Source: Cellulomonas chitinilytica
GTDB taxonomy: Bacteria > Actinomycetota > Actinomycetes > Actinomycetales > Cellulomonadaceae
Direction of reading: 5' to 3'
Assembly: GCF_016862675.1 (NCBI RefSeq)
Contig: NZ_BONK01000004.1
Location: 186,001 to 250,000, forward strand
Length of the DNA stretch: 64,000 nucleotides
Shown one piece after another: positions 45,380 through 56,135 of this stretch (position 1 is its first letter; every line of letters begins with the position of its first letter). A program made the position numbers and the translations under genes. The notes under the pieces are model-generated. The model had not been told where the DNA came from and searched no databases. It was given only the letters and a program-made list of their open reading frames with translations.

Positions 45380-47035
45380 ATGACCCTCACCACCCCGGCC
45401 CCCGGCCGGACCCTGCTGACCCATCCGTTCGCCCGGCCGTCGCTCGACGTCACGGGCCTGTCCGTCCCCGGCACCGACGAGATCCTCACGACGGCGGCGC
45501 TGGACTTCCTCACCGACCTGCACGCCCAGTTCGCCGGACGACGCCACGAGCTGCTGCTGTCCCGGCAGCGCCGCCGCGACCGGTTCTCCGACGGCGCCGA
45601 CCCGTCGTTCCTGCCCCTGACCGCGCACCTGCGGGCCGACCCCACCTGGCGGGTCGCCGGGCCCGGACCCGGGCTGGAGGACCGCCGCGTCGAGATCACC
45701 GGCCCGACCGACCGGAAGATGACCGTCAACGCCCTCAACTCCGGGGCGAAGGTCTGGCTCGCCGACATGGAGGACGCCACGAGCCCCACCTGGGCGAACG
45801 TCGTCGGCGGCCAGCACAGCCTGTTCGACGCGATCCGCGGGCAGGTCGACTTCACGTCGCCGGAGGGCAAGCGCTACGAGGTCGGGGAGCAGACGCCGAC
45901 GATCGTCTTCCGGCCGCGCGGCTGGCACCTCACCGAGCAGCACGTCCGGTACACCGACCGCGCGGGCCAGACGTACGCGGCGTCGGCGTCGCTCCTCGAC
46001 GCGGGCCTCTACCTGTTCCACAACGCGCAGGCGCTCATCGACTCCGGCAGCGGCCCGTACCTGTACCTGCCGAAGCTCGAGGGGCACCTCGAGGCGCGGC
46101 TGTGGGACGACGTGTTCCGCTTCACCGAGACGTACCTGGGCCTGCGGCACGGCACGATCCGCGCGACCGTCCTCATCGAGACGATCACGGCCGCGTTCGA
46201 GATGGAGGAGATCCTCTACGAGCTGCGCGACCACTGCGCGGGCCTCAACGCCGGGCGCTGGGACTACATCTTCAGCGTCATCAAGAACTTCCGGGCCCGC
46301 GGCTCCCGGTTCGTGCTGCCCGACCGCTCGCAGGTCACCATGACGGTCCCGTTCATGAAGGCGTACACCGAGCTGCTCGTCGCGACCTGCCACAAGCGGG
46401 GCGCGCAGGCCATCGGCGGGATGAGCGCGTTCATCCCGAACCGGCGCGACCCCGAGGTCACCGCCCGGGCGCTGGAGCAGGTCCGCGCCGACAAGCAGCG
46501 CGAGGCCGGCCAGGGCTTCGACGGCACCTGGGTCGCCCACCCCGACCTCGTGCCGATCGCCCGCGAGGTGTTCGACGAGGCCCTCGGCGAGCGCGTCGAC
46601 CAGCGCGACCGGCTGCGCTCCGCCGTCACCGTCACCGCCGCCGAGCTGCTCGACATCGGCTCCGCCGGCGGCACCGTCACCGACACGGGCCTGCGGGCGA
46701 ACGTCTCCGTCGCCGTCCGCTACCTCGAGGCGTGGCTGCGGGGCGTCGGCGCCGTCGCCATCGACAACCTCATGGAGGACGCCGCCACGGCCGAGATCTC
46801 CCGGTCGCAGGTGTGGCAGTGGGTGCACCAGGGCGTCGTCACGGAGACCGGGACGACGATCACGTCCGGCGTCGTCGACCGGCTGCTCGACGAGGTCGTC
46901 GCCGAGCAGCCCCGCACCCCCGGGGACCGGTTCGACGACGCGGCCGACCTGTTCCGGCAGGTCGCGCTCGCGGACGACTTCCCGACGTTCCTCACCGTGC
47001 CGGCCTACACACAGTTCCTCGTCGAGCGGGGCTGA
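45380..47035 (+). CDS. aceB: malate synthase A
   Basis: 551 residues, the A-isoform length. It has WLADMEDATSPTWANVV, FRPRGWHLTEQHV, the signature RDHCAGLNAGRWDYIFS and TVPFMKAYTELLV. It condenses glyoxylate with acetyl-CoA to malate. AGGAG lies 6 nt before the ATG. A strong terminator follows. Confidence 0.97.
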   Translation: MTLTTPAPGRTLLTHPFARPSLDVTGLSVPGTDEILTTAALDFLTDLHAQFAGRRHELLLSRQRRRDRFSDGADPSFLPLTAHLRADPTWRVAGPGPGLEDRRVEITGPTDRKMTVNALNSGAKVWLADMEDATSPTWANVVGGQHSLFDAIRGQVDFTSPEGKRYEVGEQTPTIVFRPRGWHLTEQHVRYTDRAGQTYAASASLLDAGLYLFHNAQALIDSGSGPYLYLPKLEGHLEARLWDDVFRFTETYLGLRHGTIRATVLIETITAAFEMEEILYELRDHCAGLNAGRWDYIFSVIKNFRARGSRFVLPDRSQVTMTVPFMKAYTELLVATCHKRGAQAIGGMSAFIPNRRDPEVTARALEQVRADKQREAGQGFDGTWVAHPDLVPIAREVFDEALGERVDQRDRLRSAVTVTAAELLDIGSAGGTVTDTGLRANVSVAVRYLEAWLRGVGAVAIDNLMEDAATAEISRSQVWQWVHQGVVTETGTTITSGVVDRLLDEVVAEQPRTPGDRFDDAADLFRQVALADDFPTFLTVPAYTQFLVERG

Positions 47036-47064
47036 CGTCCCGTTCACCTGGGGGACGAGGGGCA

Positions 47065-47098
47065 CCGGGGGTGCGGCCGCATCGGGCCGCACCCCCGG
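47065..47098 (+). terminator. terminator after aceB
   Basis: A perfect 14-bp stem (CCGGGGGTGCGGCC with its complement at 47085-47098) and a 6-nt loop, 30 bp past the aceB stop. It lies between convergent genes and may serve both. Confidence 0.8.
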
Positions 47099-47119
47099 CG
47101 TCGTCCCGCCGGGTCACCG

Positions 47120-47650
47120 TCACAGCAGGCCCGCGAGCCGGTAGAGGACGAGCGAGCCCGCCACCGCCACGTTGAGGCTCGCGCCGGTGCCCGTCATGGG
47201 GATCTCGACGACCTGGTCCAGCAGCGCCAGGGCCTCGGGCGGGATGCCGGTCTGCTCGTGCCCGAGCACCACGACCGTGCGACGACGGGCGGCCGCCAGG
47301 TCGCCGAGCCGGATCGCCTCGTCGGCGAGCTCGACCCCGAGCACGACCGACCCGCCGGCGCGCTGCTTGTCGAGCCAACGCGTCACGTTCCCCGTCCAGT
47401 GCACGCACGCGGGACGGCGCAGCGTGTTCCCGCGGGCCAGGGCCTCCGGCACCCACGGCAGGCGCGGGACGGCCATGCACGCCCCGACCGCGTCGCACGT
47501 GCGCAGGAGGGTCCCGAGGTTGACGCCGTGCAGGGGCCACAACGGCGCCACCACCAGGTGGTCCCAGCAGCCGTGCTCGCGTCGTCGGCGCTGCTGCCGC
47601 AGGTCGTCGCGCGAGCGGACCCGGACCGGGCTCGTCGTGCGGGCCGTCAC
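47120..47650 (-). CDS. SpoU/TrmH family RNA 2'-O-methyltransferase
   Basis: About 176 residues, a single SPOUT knot domain without an extra N-terminal domain. Motif 1 is NLGTLLRTCDAVGA, motif 2 VVVLGHEQTGIP and motif 3 VEIPMTGTGASLNVAVAGSLVLY with the knot Asn. It methylates a ribose in tRNA or rRNA; the position cannot be read. The start is taken as GTG 47650, the first in-frame start before the domain; the N-terminus is Arg-rich and uncertain. Confidence 0.85.
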   Translation of the reverse strand: MTARTTSPVRVRSRDDLRQQRRRREHGCWDHLVVAPLWPLHGVNLGTLLRTCDAVGACMAVPRLPWVPEALARGNTLRRPACVHWTGNVTRWLDKQRAGGSVVLGVELADEAIRLGDLAAARRRTVVVLGHEQTGIPPEALALLDQVVEIPMTGTGASLNVAVAGSLVLYRLAGLL

Positions 47651-47828
47651 GGGCGGGGGCGGGCGGGCTCTCCGGGGGTGCGGGGGGTCTCGTTCGTCAT
47701 GAGTGGCGGCGCTTCGCGGCGCGCCGTGGGCCATCGTGGGGGCCGTCGACCGGCCGGAGGCGAAGGGCTCGCAGCCTGCCACAGGCGAGGGGCGGACGGG
47801 AAGGGCGGGCGGCCCTACGATCGCGAAC

Positions 47829-48674
47829 GTGATGCCGGTGGCGGACGAGCGTCCGCGTCGTCCCGCGGCGGTCGCGCTCGTCGTGTGCTCGGCCGTCCTG
47901 CTCGCCGCCGCCGTCGTCGCGGCCGCGGTCGCCGTCGTCGTGCTCGGGATGCAGTCGGTGCGTCCCTGGGACGACAAGCTCGCCGTGCGCGGCGTGATCA
48001 GCCTCGGCTACTGGCTGGTCTGGCTCGCGGCGATCCTCGTGCTCGGCGCCCGCGCCCTCTGGCGGAAGGCACGCGCCGCGATGCTCCGGACGGGGCTCGT
48101 GCTCACCGCGCTCGCCGGCGTGTGGGGGCTCGTCGACTCGCTCGTCGAACGGTCGGCCACCTCGGCCCTCGTCGCCGTCGCGGTGCTCGTCGCGGCAGGC
48201 GTGCCCCTCGCCCTGCTCCGGCGGCCGTCGATGCGCCGGTGGCGTGCGGCCGTGGCCGTGCCCGTCGCGTCGGATCCCCGGCAGACCTTCCTCGGCCGGT
48301 GGGAGGGGCGGCTGAGCCGACCGGTCCTCCGGCAGCTCGTCAAGGTCTGGCTGTCCCCGCTCGTGCTGCTCCTGTCCGCGATCCTCGTCCTCCTCGGGCT
48401 CGCCTTCGTGGGGATCGACGAGCCCACGGGCGGCTGGATCGTCCTCGGCGTCGGTGCCACGGGCGTCGTCGCCGCGCTCGTCGTGTGGCCGACCGCGCTG
48501 CGAGCGGCGCGACGGCTCCTCGCCGTCGAGCACGGCCTGCCGCCCGACGCCTGCCGGTACGTCGAGTTCCAGGACCCGGTCGTGTTCGACGCGACCCTGC
48601 GCCGCGCGGTGCGGGTGTCGGGGAACCGGTCCACCATGATCTCTCTGATTCCGGGAGATAGGACCGTGGAGTGA
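47829..48674 (+). CDS. polytopic membrane protein of unknown function
   Basis: About 281 residues: two pairs of membrane helices separated by a basic loop (RRPSMRRWRAAVAVPV...FLGRWEGRL) and a soluble C-terminal 70. No known motif. TACGAT (47816-47821) ends 7 nt before the GTG, which is followed directly by ATG 47832, so it is leaderless. Its stop overlaps the winged-helix gene (GTGA), making it the first gene of the AbiE-like operon, though it may be an unrelated passenger. Confidence 0.65.
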   Translation: MMPVADERPRRPAAVALVVCSAVLLAAAVVAAAVAVVVLGMQSVRPWDDKLAVRGVISLGYWLVWLAAILVLGARALWRKARAAMLRTGLVLTALAGVWGLVDSLVERSATSALVAVAVLVAAGVPLALLRRPSMRRWRAAVAVPVASDPRQTFLGRWEGRLSRPVLRQLVKVWLSPLVLLLSAILVLLGLAFVGIDEPTGGWIVLGVGATGVVAALVVWPTALRAARRLLAVEHGLPPDACRYVEFQDPVVFDATLRRAVRVSGNRSTMISLIPGDRTVE

Positions 48675-49348
48675 CGAACGCGACCGCGCTGTTCCGCACC
48701 GACGTCCAGCACGACGTCCTGCGCGACCTGGTCCTGTCGGCGGACGGCGTCCGCACTGCCGCAGACCTCGCGCGCACCACAGGGCACCCGCACTCGTCCG
48801 TCGCGCGCGAGGTCGCTCGGCTCGTCGATGCCGGACTGGTGCACAAGGTCGCCCACGGCCGTCGCAACCTGCTCAGCGTCAACTACGCCGACCCGTTCAT
48901 GGCCGCGGTCCGGGACGCGTTCACCGCCGAGTCGACGATCGCGTTCGAACGCGACCGTGACGTGCGCTGGTGGCTGACGATCCCTGAGCTCGCGGACCAG
49001 CTCCGGGAGCACCTGGCGACCGGTGACACCACCTGGGCCGGACGTGTCCTGTGCGACACGGTCAACCAGGTCCCGCTCGTCGCCGCGCTCGACCAGCTCG
49101 ACGCCATGCTCGCGACTCCGCAGTCCACCGGTGACGAACGCTGGGACGCCCTGCTCGCCGGGTCGGTGCGCTATCGGCTGCGGCTCCTCGGTCGTCCCGC
49201 TCCGGCATGGACCCACCGTGACCCGCTCGCGTCGTGGTGGTGGCCCTCGGGACGCGGCGCACGAGCCGTGCTCGCGATGCAGGACACCCCGCCGGAGCTG
49301 TCCCGCCTCGGGATCTGGTTCGACGCCCGGAACTTCACGACCGCGTGA
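48671..49348 (+). CDS. winged-helix protein, putative antitoxin/regulator of AbiE-like pair
   Basis: 225 residues. An N-terminal winged helix (about 5-70, DLVLSADGVRTAADLARTTGHPHSSVAREVARLVDAGLV) precedes a helical C-terminal part of unknown fold with WWLTIPELADQLREHLA. It overlaps the nucleotidyltransferase gene by 4 bp. In AbiE-type and related systems the first gene is a winged-helix antitoxin that represses the operon. Function by context only. Confidence 0.7.
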   Translation: MTNATALFRTDVQHDVLRDLVLSADGVRTAADLARTTGHPHSSVAREVARLVDAGLVHKVAHGRRNLLSVNYADPFMAAVRDAFTAESTIAFERDRDVRWWLTIPELADQLREHLATGDTTWAGRVLCDTVNQVPLVAALDQLDAMLATPQSTGDERWDALLAGSVRYRLRLLGRPAPAWTHRDPLASWWWPSGRGARAVLAMQDTPPELSRLGIWFDARNFTTA

Positions 49349-49890
49349 GCCCCGACCCGTCCCTGTCCCGAGAGGACATCCGCGGACTGCTCACCGAGGT
49401 GGGCGGGTTCCTGCACGTGCGCGGCTGGACCGCGACCATCTACGTGGCCGGTGGCGCGGCGATGCCGCTGCTGTTCGAGAACCGCGCGACGACGCGCGAC
49501 ATCGACGCGGTCTTCCGCTCCGACAAGGGCCAGCTCGAGGCCGCGATCCGCGACGTCGCGGTCCGGCACGACCTGCCGGTGCAGTGGCTGAACGACAAGG
49601 TCACCTCGATGGTCCCGGCAGGCCCCGACGACGAGGCGAGCGAGCTCGTCGTCCCGGGCCTGCGGGTGCTGGTGTCCTCCGAACGGCATCTGCTCGCCAT
49701 GAAGATGCTCGCCGGACGCGACCGTGACCTGGCCGACCTCGCCCTGCTCTTCTCACGTCTGGGCGTCACGTCGCCGCAGCAGGCCGTGCAGGTCACCGAG
49801 GACGTGTTCGGCCCGACGTACCCGGTGGACCCGCCACCCGTGGAGTACCTGCTCGCGCTCGCGACCGACGTCCTGGACGCGCTGTCCTGA
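49345..49890 (+). CDS. nucleotidyltransferase of DUF6036/AbiEii-like type, putative toxin
   Basis: 181 residues, a minimal polymerase-beta-like nucleotidyltransferase: the GG motif in VAGGAAMPLLFENRATTRDIDAVF (with R-x-T-x-D-x-D), then a third acidic region near LRVLVSSERHLLAMKMLAGRDRDLADLALL, the typical K-x-x-A-x-R-x-R-D-x-x-D finish. Related proteins transfer nucleotides to tRNA or other targets. GTG overlaps the preceding stop. Confidence 0.8.
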   Translation: MSPDPSLSREDIRGLLTEVGGFLHVRGWTATIYVAGGAAMPLLFENRATTRDIDAVFRSDKGQLEAAIRDVAVRHDLPVQWLNDKVTSMVPAGPDDEASELVVPGLRVLVSSERHLLAMKMLAGRDRDLADLALLFSRLGVTSPQQAVQVTEDVFGPTYPVDPPPVEYLLALATDVLDALS

Positions 49891-49897
49891 CGGCGCA

Positions 49898-49938
49898 CGA
49901 AGGGGCGCGGAGCCGGTGACCGGTTCCGCGCCCCTTCG
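49898..49938. terminator. bidirectional terminator
   Basis: A 19-bp stem with one G-T wobble (49898-49916 with 49920-49938) and a TGA loop, between the convergent nucleotidyltransferase and chitinase genes. Confidence 0.85.
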
Positions 49939-49943
49939 TCGTG

Positions 49944-51650
<1,707 letters not shown>

Positions 51651-51726
51651 CGTCATCTCCTGGTCCTCGAGGGGTCGTCGTCAGTTCAGGAATATGTAAG
51701 GACTGTGTACTAATGGATCACATTGG

Positions 51727-51756
51727 ACGCTAACGCCAGTCACTGGGTGAAGTCAA
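51727..51756 (-). promoter_or_regulatory. chitinase promoter with palindromic spacer
   Basis: On the gene strand: TTGACT (51751-51756), an 18-bp spacer and TAGCGT (51727-51732). The spacer contains CCAGTCACTGG (51736-51746), a palindrome around one base; on the plus strand, CGCCAGTCACTGG shares 12 of 13 bases with the site upstream of the GH16 gene. Confidence 0.5.
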
Positions 51757-52237
51757 TGGTCGTCCCTGGCAACTGACCGCTGGGAGCGTGCCCAGCGCAG
51801 ACGCGTCACGAGCGGTGCAGGGGATTGTGACAAGAATGCCGACATCGTTATCGAATCAATGACCGGAAATGCCGCGCCCGCGCGATTTCCCGCGATCGCG
51901 GCGCGACCGCCCGGACGGCGTCCACCGGCATGTTCACCGGGCGCCGCCGCGACGGACCGCGCCTCGAGATACCTGCAACCGTGCAGACCCGAGGACCACG
52001 GCGCACCCCACCGCCGACGCACCCGTAAAAGCCCGTGCGACCCGGCCGGACGTGCCCGACGAATGGCACCAAAACGGACACGGTGCGGAATTCCTCCCGG
52101 CGCTGCGGGCGGCCCGGACGTCGCTCGTGAATGGCCCGTCGACACGGCGGCACCCGGGACGTGCCGCAATGTCGTCACTCGTTCGGTGGAACCTGCGCCC
52201 CGAGTCGCCCCGGGCACTCGTCCCGGTCCGCCGCTCG
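51757..52237. other. 481-bp intergenic stretch without recognised gene
   Basis: It lies upstream of the chitinase promoter and past the 3' end of the glycosyltransferase gene. Parts (51757-51880) are visibly more A/T-rich than the surroundings. Open frames on both strands here have Arg/Pro-rich shadow composition. No RNA gene or repeat was seen. Confidence 0.5.
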
Positions 52238-53749
52238 TCAGCCGTCGCCGTCGTCGTCCGCGACGGGCGGCAGGAGCAGCCGGACGCCCCCGTGCCGCAC
52301 GACGGTCCGCAGCTCGCCGAGCTCGCCCCTGGTCGCGGCGTCGAAGCCGTCTCCCGTGCCGCGGGCGAGCACCGTGGCCGACCCCGACGTGAGGTACGCG
52401 GTCGCGTACCGCTGCCAGGGGACGTTGTGCACCCGGGGGACGGGTCGGCCGTGCCGGTCCCGTGCGCCGACGTCGTAGGTGCGGCCGGACACGTCCACGG
52501 GCACCGCGCAGCCGTCGGCGAGGTCGCGAGAGAGCACGTCGAGCAGCGCGAGCGTGGCCGGGGAGTCCGACCGGACGCACCCGGTGGCGGGCAGCCGCGC
52601 CCGGATCTGGGCGGCGGGGAAGGGCGTCGTCCGCTCCGGTCGGGCGGCACCCGCGGCCAGCACGACGGCCAGGCAGAGCGCGACGGAGGCCGCGACCCGG
52701 CCCGGCGCGGGGACGAGGGAGGCCGCCGCGGCGACGACCAGCGCGATCGCCGCCGCGCTGAACGCGGCGTAGTGCGGGAGGTACGACGGCGACGCCAGGA
52801 GCACGACGACCTGAGCGGTGGCGAGCGCGACCCACAGCCGACCCCGGCGGCCGCGCCACGCCACCGCCGCCGCGGTCACCACGAGGCACCCGACCACCGC
52901 GACGGCGACCCGCGACCCGGCGGCGGACAGCGTCGTCGTGTCCACGCCGAGGATGCCGGCCAGCCGTTCGCCCGGCGTCACCGGGTACCGCGCGCGACCG
53001 AGCTGGTCGAGCACCACCAGCCGGAGCATCCGCCCCCCGGCGGCCACGGCGAACGGGAGCACGACGAGCGCGGCAGCCGCCTCGGCCGCGGCGGCGACCC
53101 GCAGCGCGGTGCGCCACCCCCGCTCGACGACCTGCCAGCCGAGCACCACGACGAGCGGGACGACGGCCCAGATCTTCACCGTCAGGCCGAGGCCCAGCAC
53201 GGCGCCGGCCGCCCACGTGAGCCACGACGGCGCCCGCGGCTCGGCGGCGCGCAGGAGCAGCACGACCCCGCCGAGCAGCGTCAGGGTGCCGAGCGGTTCG
53301 AGGAGCGTGATCCGTTCCGCGTACGCGGCGCCCGGTGACATCGCGTACAGGACGCCCCCGACGAGCGCGGCCGCCGGACCCCAGCGGCGGGCGACCCGCG
53401 TCACGAGCACCGCGTTGAGGGCGCCGACCAGGATGAACGCGAGCCGGGCGACCACCAGCGCCGTCGCGTCGTCCGTCCAGCGGGTCAGCACCGCGAACGG
53501 GCTCAGGGCGAGGACGATCCCGGGCGGGTGCAGGAGGAGGAAGTCGCGGTACGGCAGCCGCCCGTGCACGAACGAGACGGCCGCCGCGAAGTACACGCCG
53601 TCGTCGTACCCGTGGTACCCGCGCAGCCCGGTCGCACCGCCGACGAGCGTCCAGCGCACGGCGACCGCGAGAGCGGCGACGCCCACGGCGAGCGGACGAC
53701 CGGGGTGCGACGCGGCCCGCCGTGTCGAGGGTGCGGTCGTCGACCCCAT
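52238..53749 (-). CDS. GT-C fold glycosyltransferase (ArnT/PMT_2-like)
   Basis: 503 residues with about ten membrane helices. The first extracytoplasmic loop has YDDGVYFAAA (acidic catalytic pair) and the LLLHPPGIV motif seen in PMT_2-type enzymes that use polyprenyl-phosphate sugars. A C-terminal soluble domain (about 390-503) follows. It likely mannosylates or otherwise glycosylates a surface component. ATG 53749 is chosen by the first helix. A direct-repeat site lies 23 bp upstream. Confidence 0.75.
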   Translation of the reverse strand: MGSTTAPSTRRAASHPGRPLAVGVAALAVAVRWTLVGGATGLRGYHGYDDGVYFAAAVSFVHGRLPYRDFLLLHPPGIVLALSPFAVLTRWTDDATALVVARLAFILVGALNAVLVTRVARRWGPAAALVGGVLYAMSPGAAYAERITLLEPLGTLTLLGGVVLLLRAAEPRAPSWLTWAAGAVLGLGLTVKIWAVVPLVVVLGWQVVERGWRTALRVAAAAEAAAALVVLPFAVAAGGRMLRLVVLDQLGRARYPVTPGERLAGILGVDTTTLSAAGSRVAVAVVGCLVVTAAAVAWRGRRGRLWVALATAQVVVLLASPSYLPHYAAFSAAAIALVVAAAASLVPAPGRVAASVALCLAVVLAAGAARPERTTPFPAAQIRARLPATGCVRSDSPATLALLDVLSRDLADGCAVPVDVSGRTYDVGARDRHGRPVPRVHNVPWQRYATAYLTSGSATVLARGTGDGFDAATRGELGELRTVVRHGGVRLLLPPVADDDGDG

Positions 53750-53771
53750 GACGCCAGCCTCGTGCCCCGGC

Positions 53772-53787
53772 CTGAAGATCCCCTGAG
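53772..53787. promoter_or_regulatory. direct-repeat site upstream of the glycosyltransferase
   Basis: CTGAA-GATCCC-CTGAG, an 11-bp-period direct repeat shared with 56136-56151 and 59546-59561. Confidence 0.5.
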
Positions 53788-53835
53788 AACGGCGTTGCCG
53801 GCGCCGTCGGGCGGCGGTGCGCCGTACGGTGCAGC

Positions 53836-53868
53836 GTGCGCACCCTGCCGGCCCGGGACGTCCGATGA
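53836..53868 (+). CDS. 10-residue leader ORF upstream of fetB
   Basis: The GTG lies 5 nt after TACGGT (53825-53830) and the frame encodes ten residues ending Val-Arg. Its TGA overlaps the fetB ATG (ATGA). This is the same layout as the 26-codon ORF at 32732: a leaderless start, an ending CGATGA and coupling to the next gene. Confidence 0.4.
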   Translation: MRTLPARDVR

Positions 53869-54620
53869 CCACAGCGCCGCTCGGCCGGGTCGTCGTCGCG
53901 CTCGTCGTCCTGCTCGCGACCGCGCTGCTCGTCCTGACGGTGGCCCGTGTGCCGGTGCGTCGCGACGCCGCGGTCGCCGCCGTGCGGGCCGCGGCTCAGC
54001 TCACGCTCGTGGCGCTCGTCATCGCCTGGGTGTTCCTGCACCCCGGCGGTGTCGTGCTGTACCTGTCGGTGATGCTCGGGGCCGCCGCCTGGACGTCGAC
54101 GCGGCGGATCGGGCTCGGCACCCGCGTCCTGCCGGTGCTCGTCCTCGCCATCGCCGCAGGGGCCGTCACGGCCGCCGTCCCGGTGCTGGCGAGCGGCGCG
54201 CTGCCCCTGCGCGCCGAGACGGTCGTGCCGTTCGCCGCGCAGCTCATCGGCGGTGCCATGACCGCCGCCTCCCTGACCGGTGGGCGGCTGCGGGACGACG
54301 TCCGGTCCGAGTGGGACGTCGTCGAGGGGTGGATCGCGCTCGGCGCGACGTCTCGTCAGGCCGTCGCCGCCCAGGCACGCCGCTCGGTGGCCCGGTCCTT
54401 GGTGCCGGCGCTCGACCAGACGCGCAGCGCCGGTCTGGTGGTGCTGCCGGGGGCGTTCGTCGGGCTGCTCCTGGGCGGTGCGAGCCCGGCGCAGGCCGCG
54501 CAGGTCCAGCTCCTCGTGCTCGTCGGCCTCCTCGCCGCGGAGTCCGTCGCCGCCGTCGTCACCGCGCAGGCGCTGTCACGGCGGGTCGGCGCGCTCCGGC
54601 CGACGAGCCCGACGGACTGA
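53865..54620 (+). CDS. fetB: FetB/UPF0014 family ABC permease
   Basis: 251 residues with about seven membrane helices. It has the core motif AAVAAVRAAAQL, the C-terminal GLVVLPGAFVGLLLGGASPAQAAQVQLLV and the coupling-helix-like EWDVVEGWIALGATSRQAVAAQARRSVARSL. FetAB is implicated in iron export in E. coli. No ATPase gene (FetA) lies beside it, so it is an orphan permease or has a distant partner. Confidence 0.8.
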   Translation: MTTAPLGRVVVALVVLLATALLVLTVARVPVRRDAAVAAVRAAAQLTLVALVIAWVFLHPGGVVLYLSVMLGAAAWTSTRRIGLGTRVLPVLVLAIAAGAVTAAVPVLASGALPLRAETVVPFAAQLIGGAMTAASLTGGRLRDDVRSEWDVVEGWIALGATSRQAVAAQARRSVARSLVPALDQTRSAGLVVLPGAFVGLLLGGASPAQAAQVQLLVLVGLLAAESVAAVVTAQALSRRVGALRPTSPTD

Positions 54621-54637
54621 TGAGCCCGACGGACTGA
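54605..54637. repeat. 16-bp direct repeat spanning the fetB stop
   Basis: GAGCCCGACGGACTGA occurs twice (54605-54620, 54622-54637). The first copy contains the fetB stop codon. This looks like a recent short duplication. Confidence 0.8.
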
Positions 54638-54640
54638 CGG

Positions 54641-55303
54641 TCACGTCGGGCTGAGGCGCCGGGCGCGGAGCCGTCCGACGACGAACCACGCGACGAGCGC
54701 CACCACGACGGCCACGACCACCCACTGGAGGACACCCGCGTACTGCTGGACCACACCCCAGCTCTCCCCCAGCAGGTACCCGGCGCACACGAACACGGTG
54801 TTCCAGACGGCACTCCCCGCCGCCGTGAGCAGGAGGAACGTCCCGAGCGGCATCCGCTCGACCCCGGCCGGGACCGAGATGAGGCTGCGGAACACCGGCA
54901 CCATCCGCCCGACGAAGACGGCGGTCCGGGCGTGCCGCGCGAAGAACGCCTCGGCCCGGTCGACGTCCTGCAGGCTCACCAGCGGGATCCTGCCGAGGAG
55001 CGCCCGGGTGCGGTCCCGTCCGACCAGGGCGCCGACGAGGTACAGCACGAGGGCACCCACGACGGACCCTGCGGTGGTCCAGGCGATCGCCTCGACGAGC
55101 CCGAACGTGCCCTGGCTCGCCGTGAACCCGGCGAGCGGGAGGATCACCTCGCTCGGCAGGGGCGGGAACACGTTCTCGAGGGCGATCGCGAGAGCGGCGC
55201 CGACCACGCCGAGCGTCTCCATCAGGTGCACGGCCCACCCCGCCACGCCCGTGAGGGTCGCCGGGTCGGTGCCGGCGCCGACCGCCGTCGCCAGGGCGCT
55301 CAC
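54641..55303 (-). CDS. DedA family membrane protein
   Basis: 220 residues with the DedA/VTT core: ENVFPPLPSEVILPLAGF, FVGRMVPVFRSLISVPAGV and WNTVFVCAGYLLGESWG. DedA proteins act as lipid scramblases or flippases and support envelope homeostasis. The GTG overlaps the stop of the upstream COG4705 gene (GTGA), so the two form an operon. Confidence 0.9.
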   Translation of the reverse strand: MSALATAVGAGTDPATLTGVAGWAVHLMETLGVVGAALAIALENVFPPLPSEVILPLAGFTASQGTFGLVEAIAWTTAGSVVGALVLYLVGALVGRDRTRALLGRIPLVSLQDVDRAEAFFARHARTAVFVGRMVPVFRSLISVPAGVERMPLGTFLLLTAAGSAVWNTVFVCAGYLLGESWGVVQQYAGVLQWVVVAVVVALVAWFVVGRLRARRLSPT

Positions 55304-56112
55304 CGGGAGGTCGCGGGGGCCAGGTCCGCCTCCGCCGTCTCGACGTCGCGCCGGGTGATCGTCAGGTAGGTGACGATCGCGGCGATCGCGGCGAGGAAGA
55401 TCACGCTGGTCGTCGTGGTCCCCAGCCCGAGGCCACCGTCCGCCGTGCTCTGCGACAGCAGGTCGCCGATCGAGGCACCGAGCGGCCGGGTCAGCACGTA
55501 GGCGATCCAGAACGCGAGCACGGCACCCATCCCGAACCGGTAGCGGGCGAGCGCGACCACGCCGATCGCCGCCGCGAACAGCACGGTCGAGGCGAGGTAC
55601 CCGAGCCCCAGGCCCTCGGCGAGCAGGTCGCCCGCGGCCGTGCCCAGCGCGAACGTCAGCAGGATGGCCAGCCAGTAGAAGGCCTCCCGACGGGTCGTGG
55701 TGACGGCGTGGATCGACAGGGTGCCCTCGAGCCGGTACCAGACCGCGAACGTCACCCCGAGTGCGACGGCGAACACGACCGTCGTCACCCACAGCGGCAC
55801 GCCGACCTCGTCGACGAGGTGGTCCGTGACGATCGTGCCGACCACGCTGACCAGCACGACCGCGACCCAGTACACGGGAGCGACGTAGCGGGCGGCGCGG
55901 AGCTGGAGGGCGAGGGTCACCACGAGGAGCGCACCGACGACCAGGCCGGCGGCGGTGAGCGTCATGCCGACCGTGCCGGTGAGGTAGTCGGCGAACGTCT
56001 CGCCCACGGTGGTCGCGAGCACCTTGATCACCCAGAAGAACACGGTGATCTCGGGGACCTTGTTCAGGACGCGTCGCGCGGTGGGTGCGAGCTCGGAGGT
56101 GTTCGATGTCAT
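55300..56112 (-). CDS. COG4705 family membrane protein
   Basis: 270 residues with eight or nine membrane helices. The family repeat motif SELAPTARRVLNKVPEITVFFWVIKVLATTVGETFADYL is recognisable, as is YRLEGTLSIH and a C-terminal FWIAYVLTRPLGASIGDLL. A paralogue lies at 58736-59521. The function is unknown. Divergent from the response regulator, with a direct-repeat site between. Confidence 0.8.
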   Translation of the reverse strand: MTSNTSELAPTARRVLNKVPEITVFFWVIKVLATTVGETFADYLTGTVGMTLTAAGLVVGALLVVTLALQLRAARYVAPVYWVAVVLVSVVGTIVTDHLVDEVGVPLWVTTVVFAVALGVTFAVWYRLEGTLSIHAVTTTRREAFYWLAILLTFALGTAAGDLLAEGLGLGYLASTVLFAAAIGVVALARYRFGMGAVLAFWIAYVLTRPLGASIGDLLSQSTADGGLGLGTTTTSVIFLAAIAAIVTYLTITRRDVETAEADLAPATSR

Positions 56113-56135
56113 GCACGCAGCGTCGACGACGCATG

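Noticed and set aside
51848..52420. Possible small genes in the gap upstream of the chitinase
   Set aside because: Frames on both strands give Arg/Pro-rich products with no ribosome-binding site; left as non-coding.
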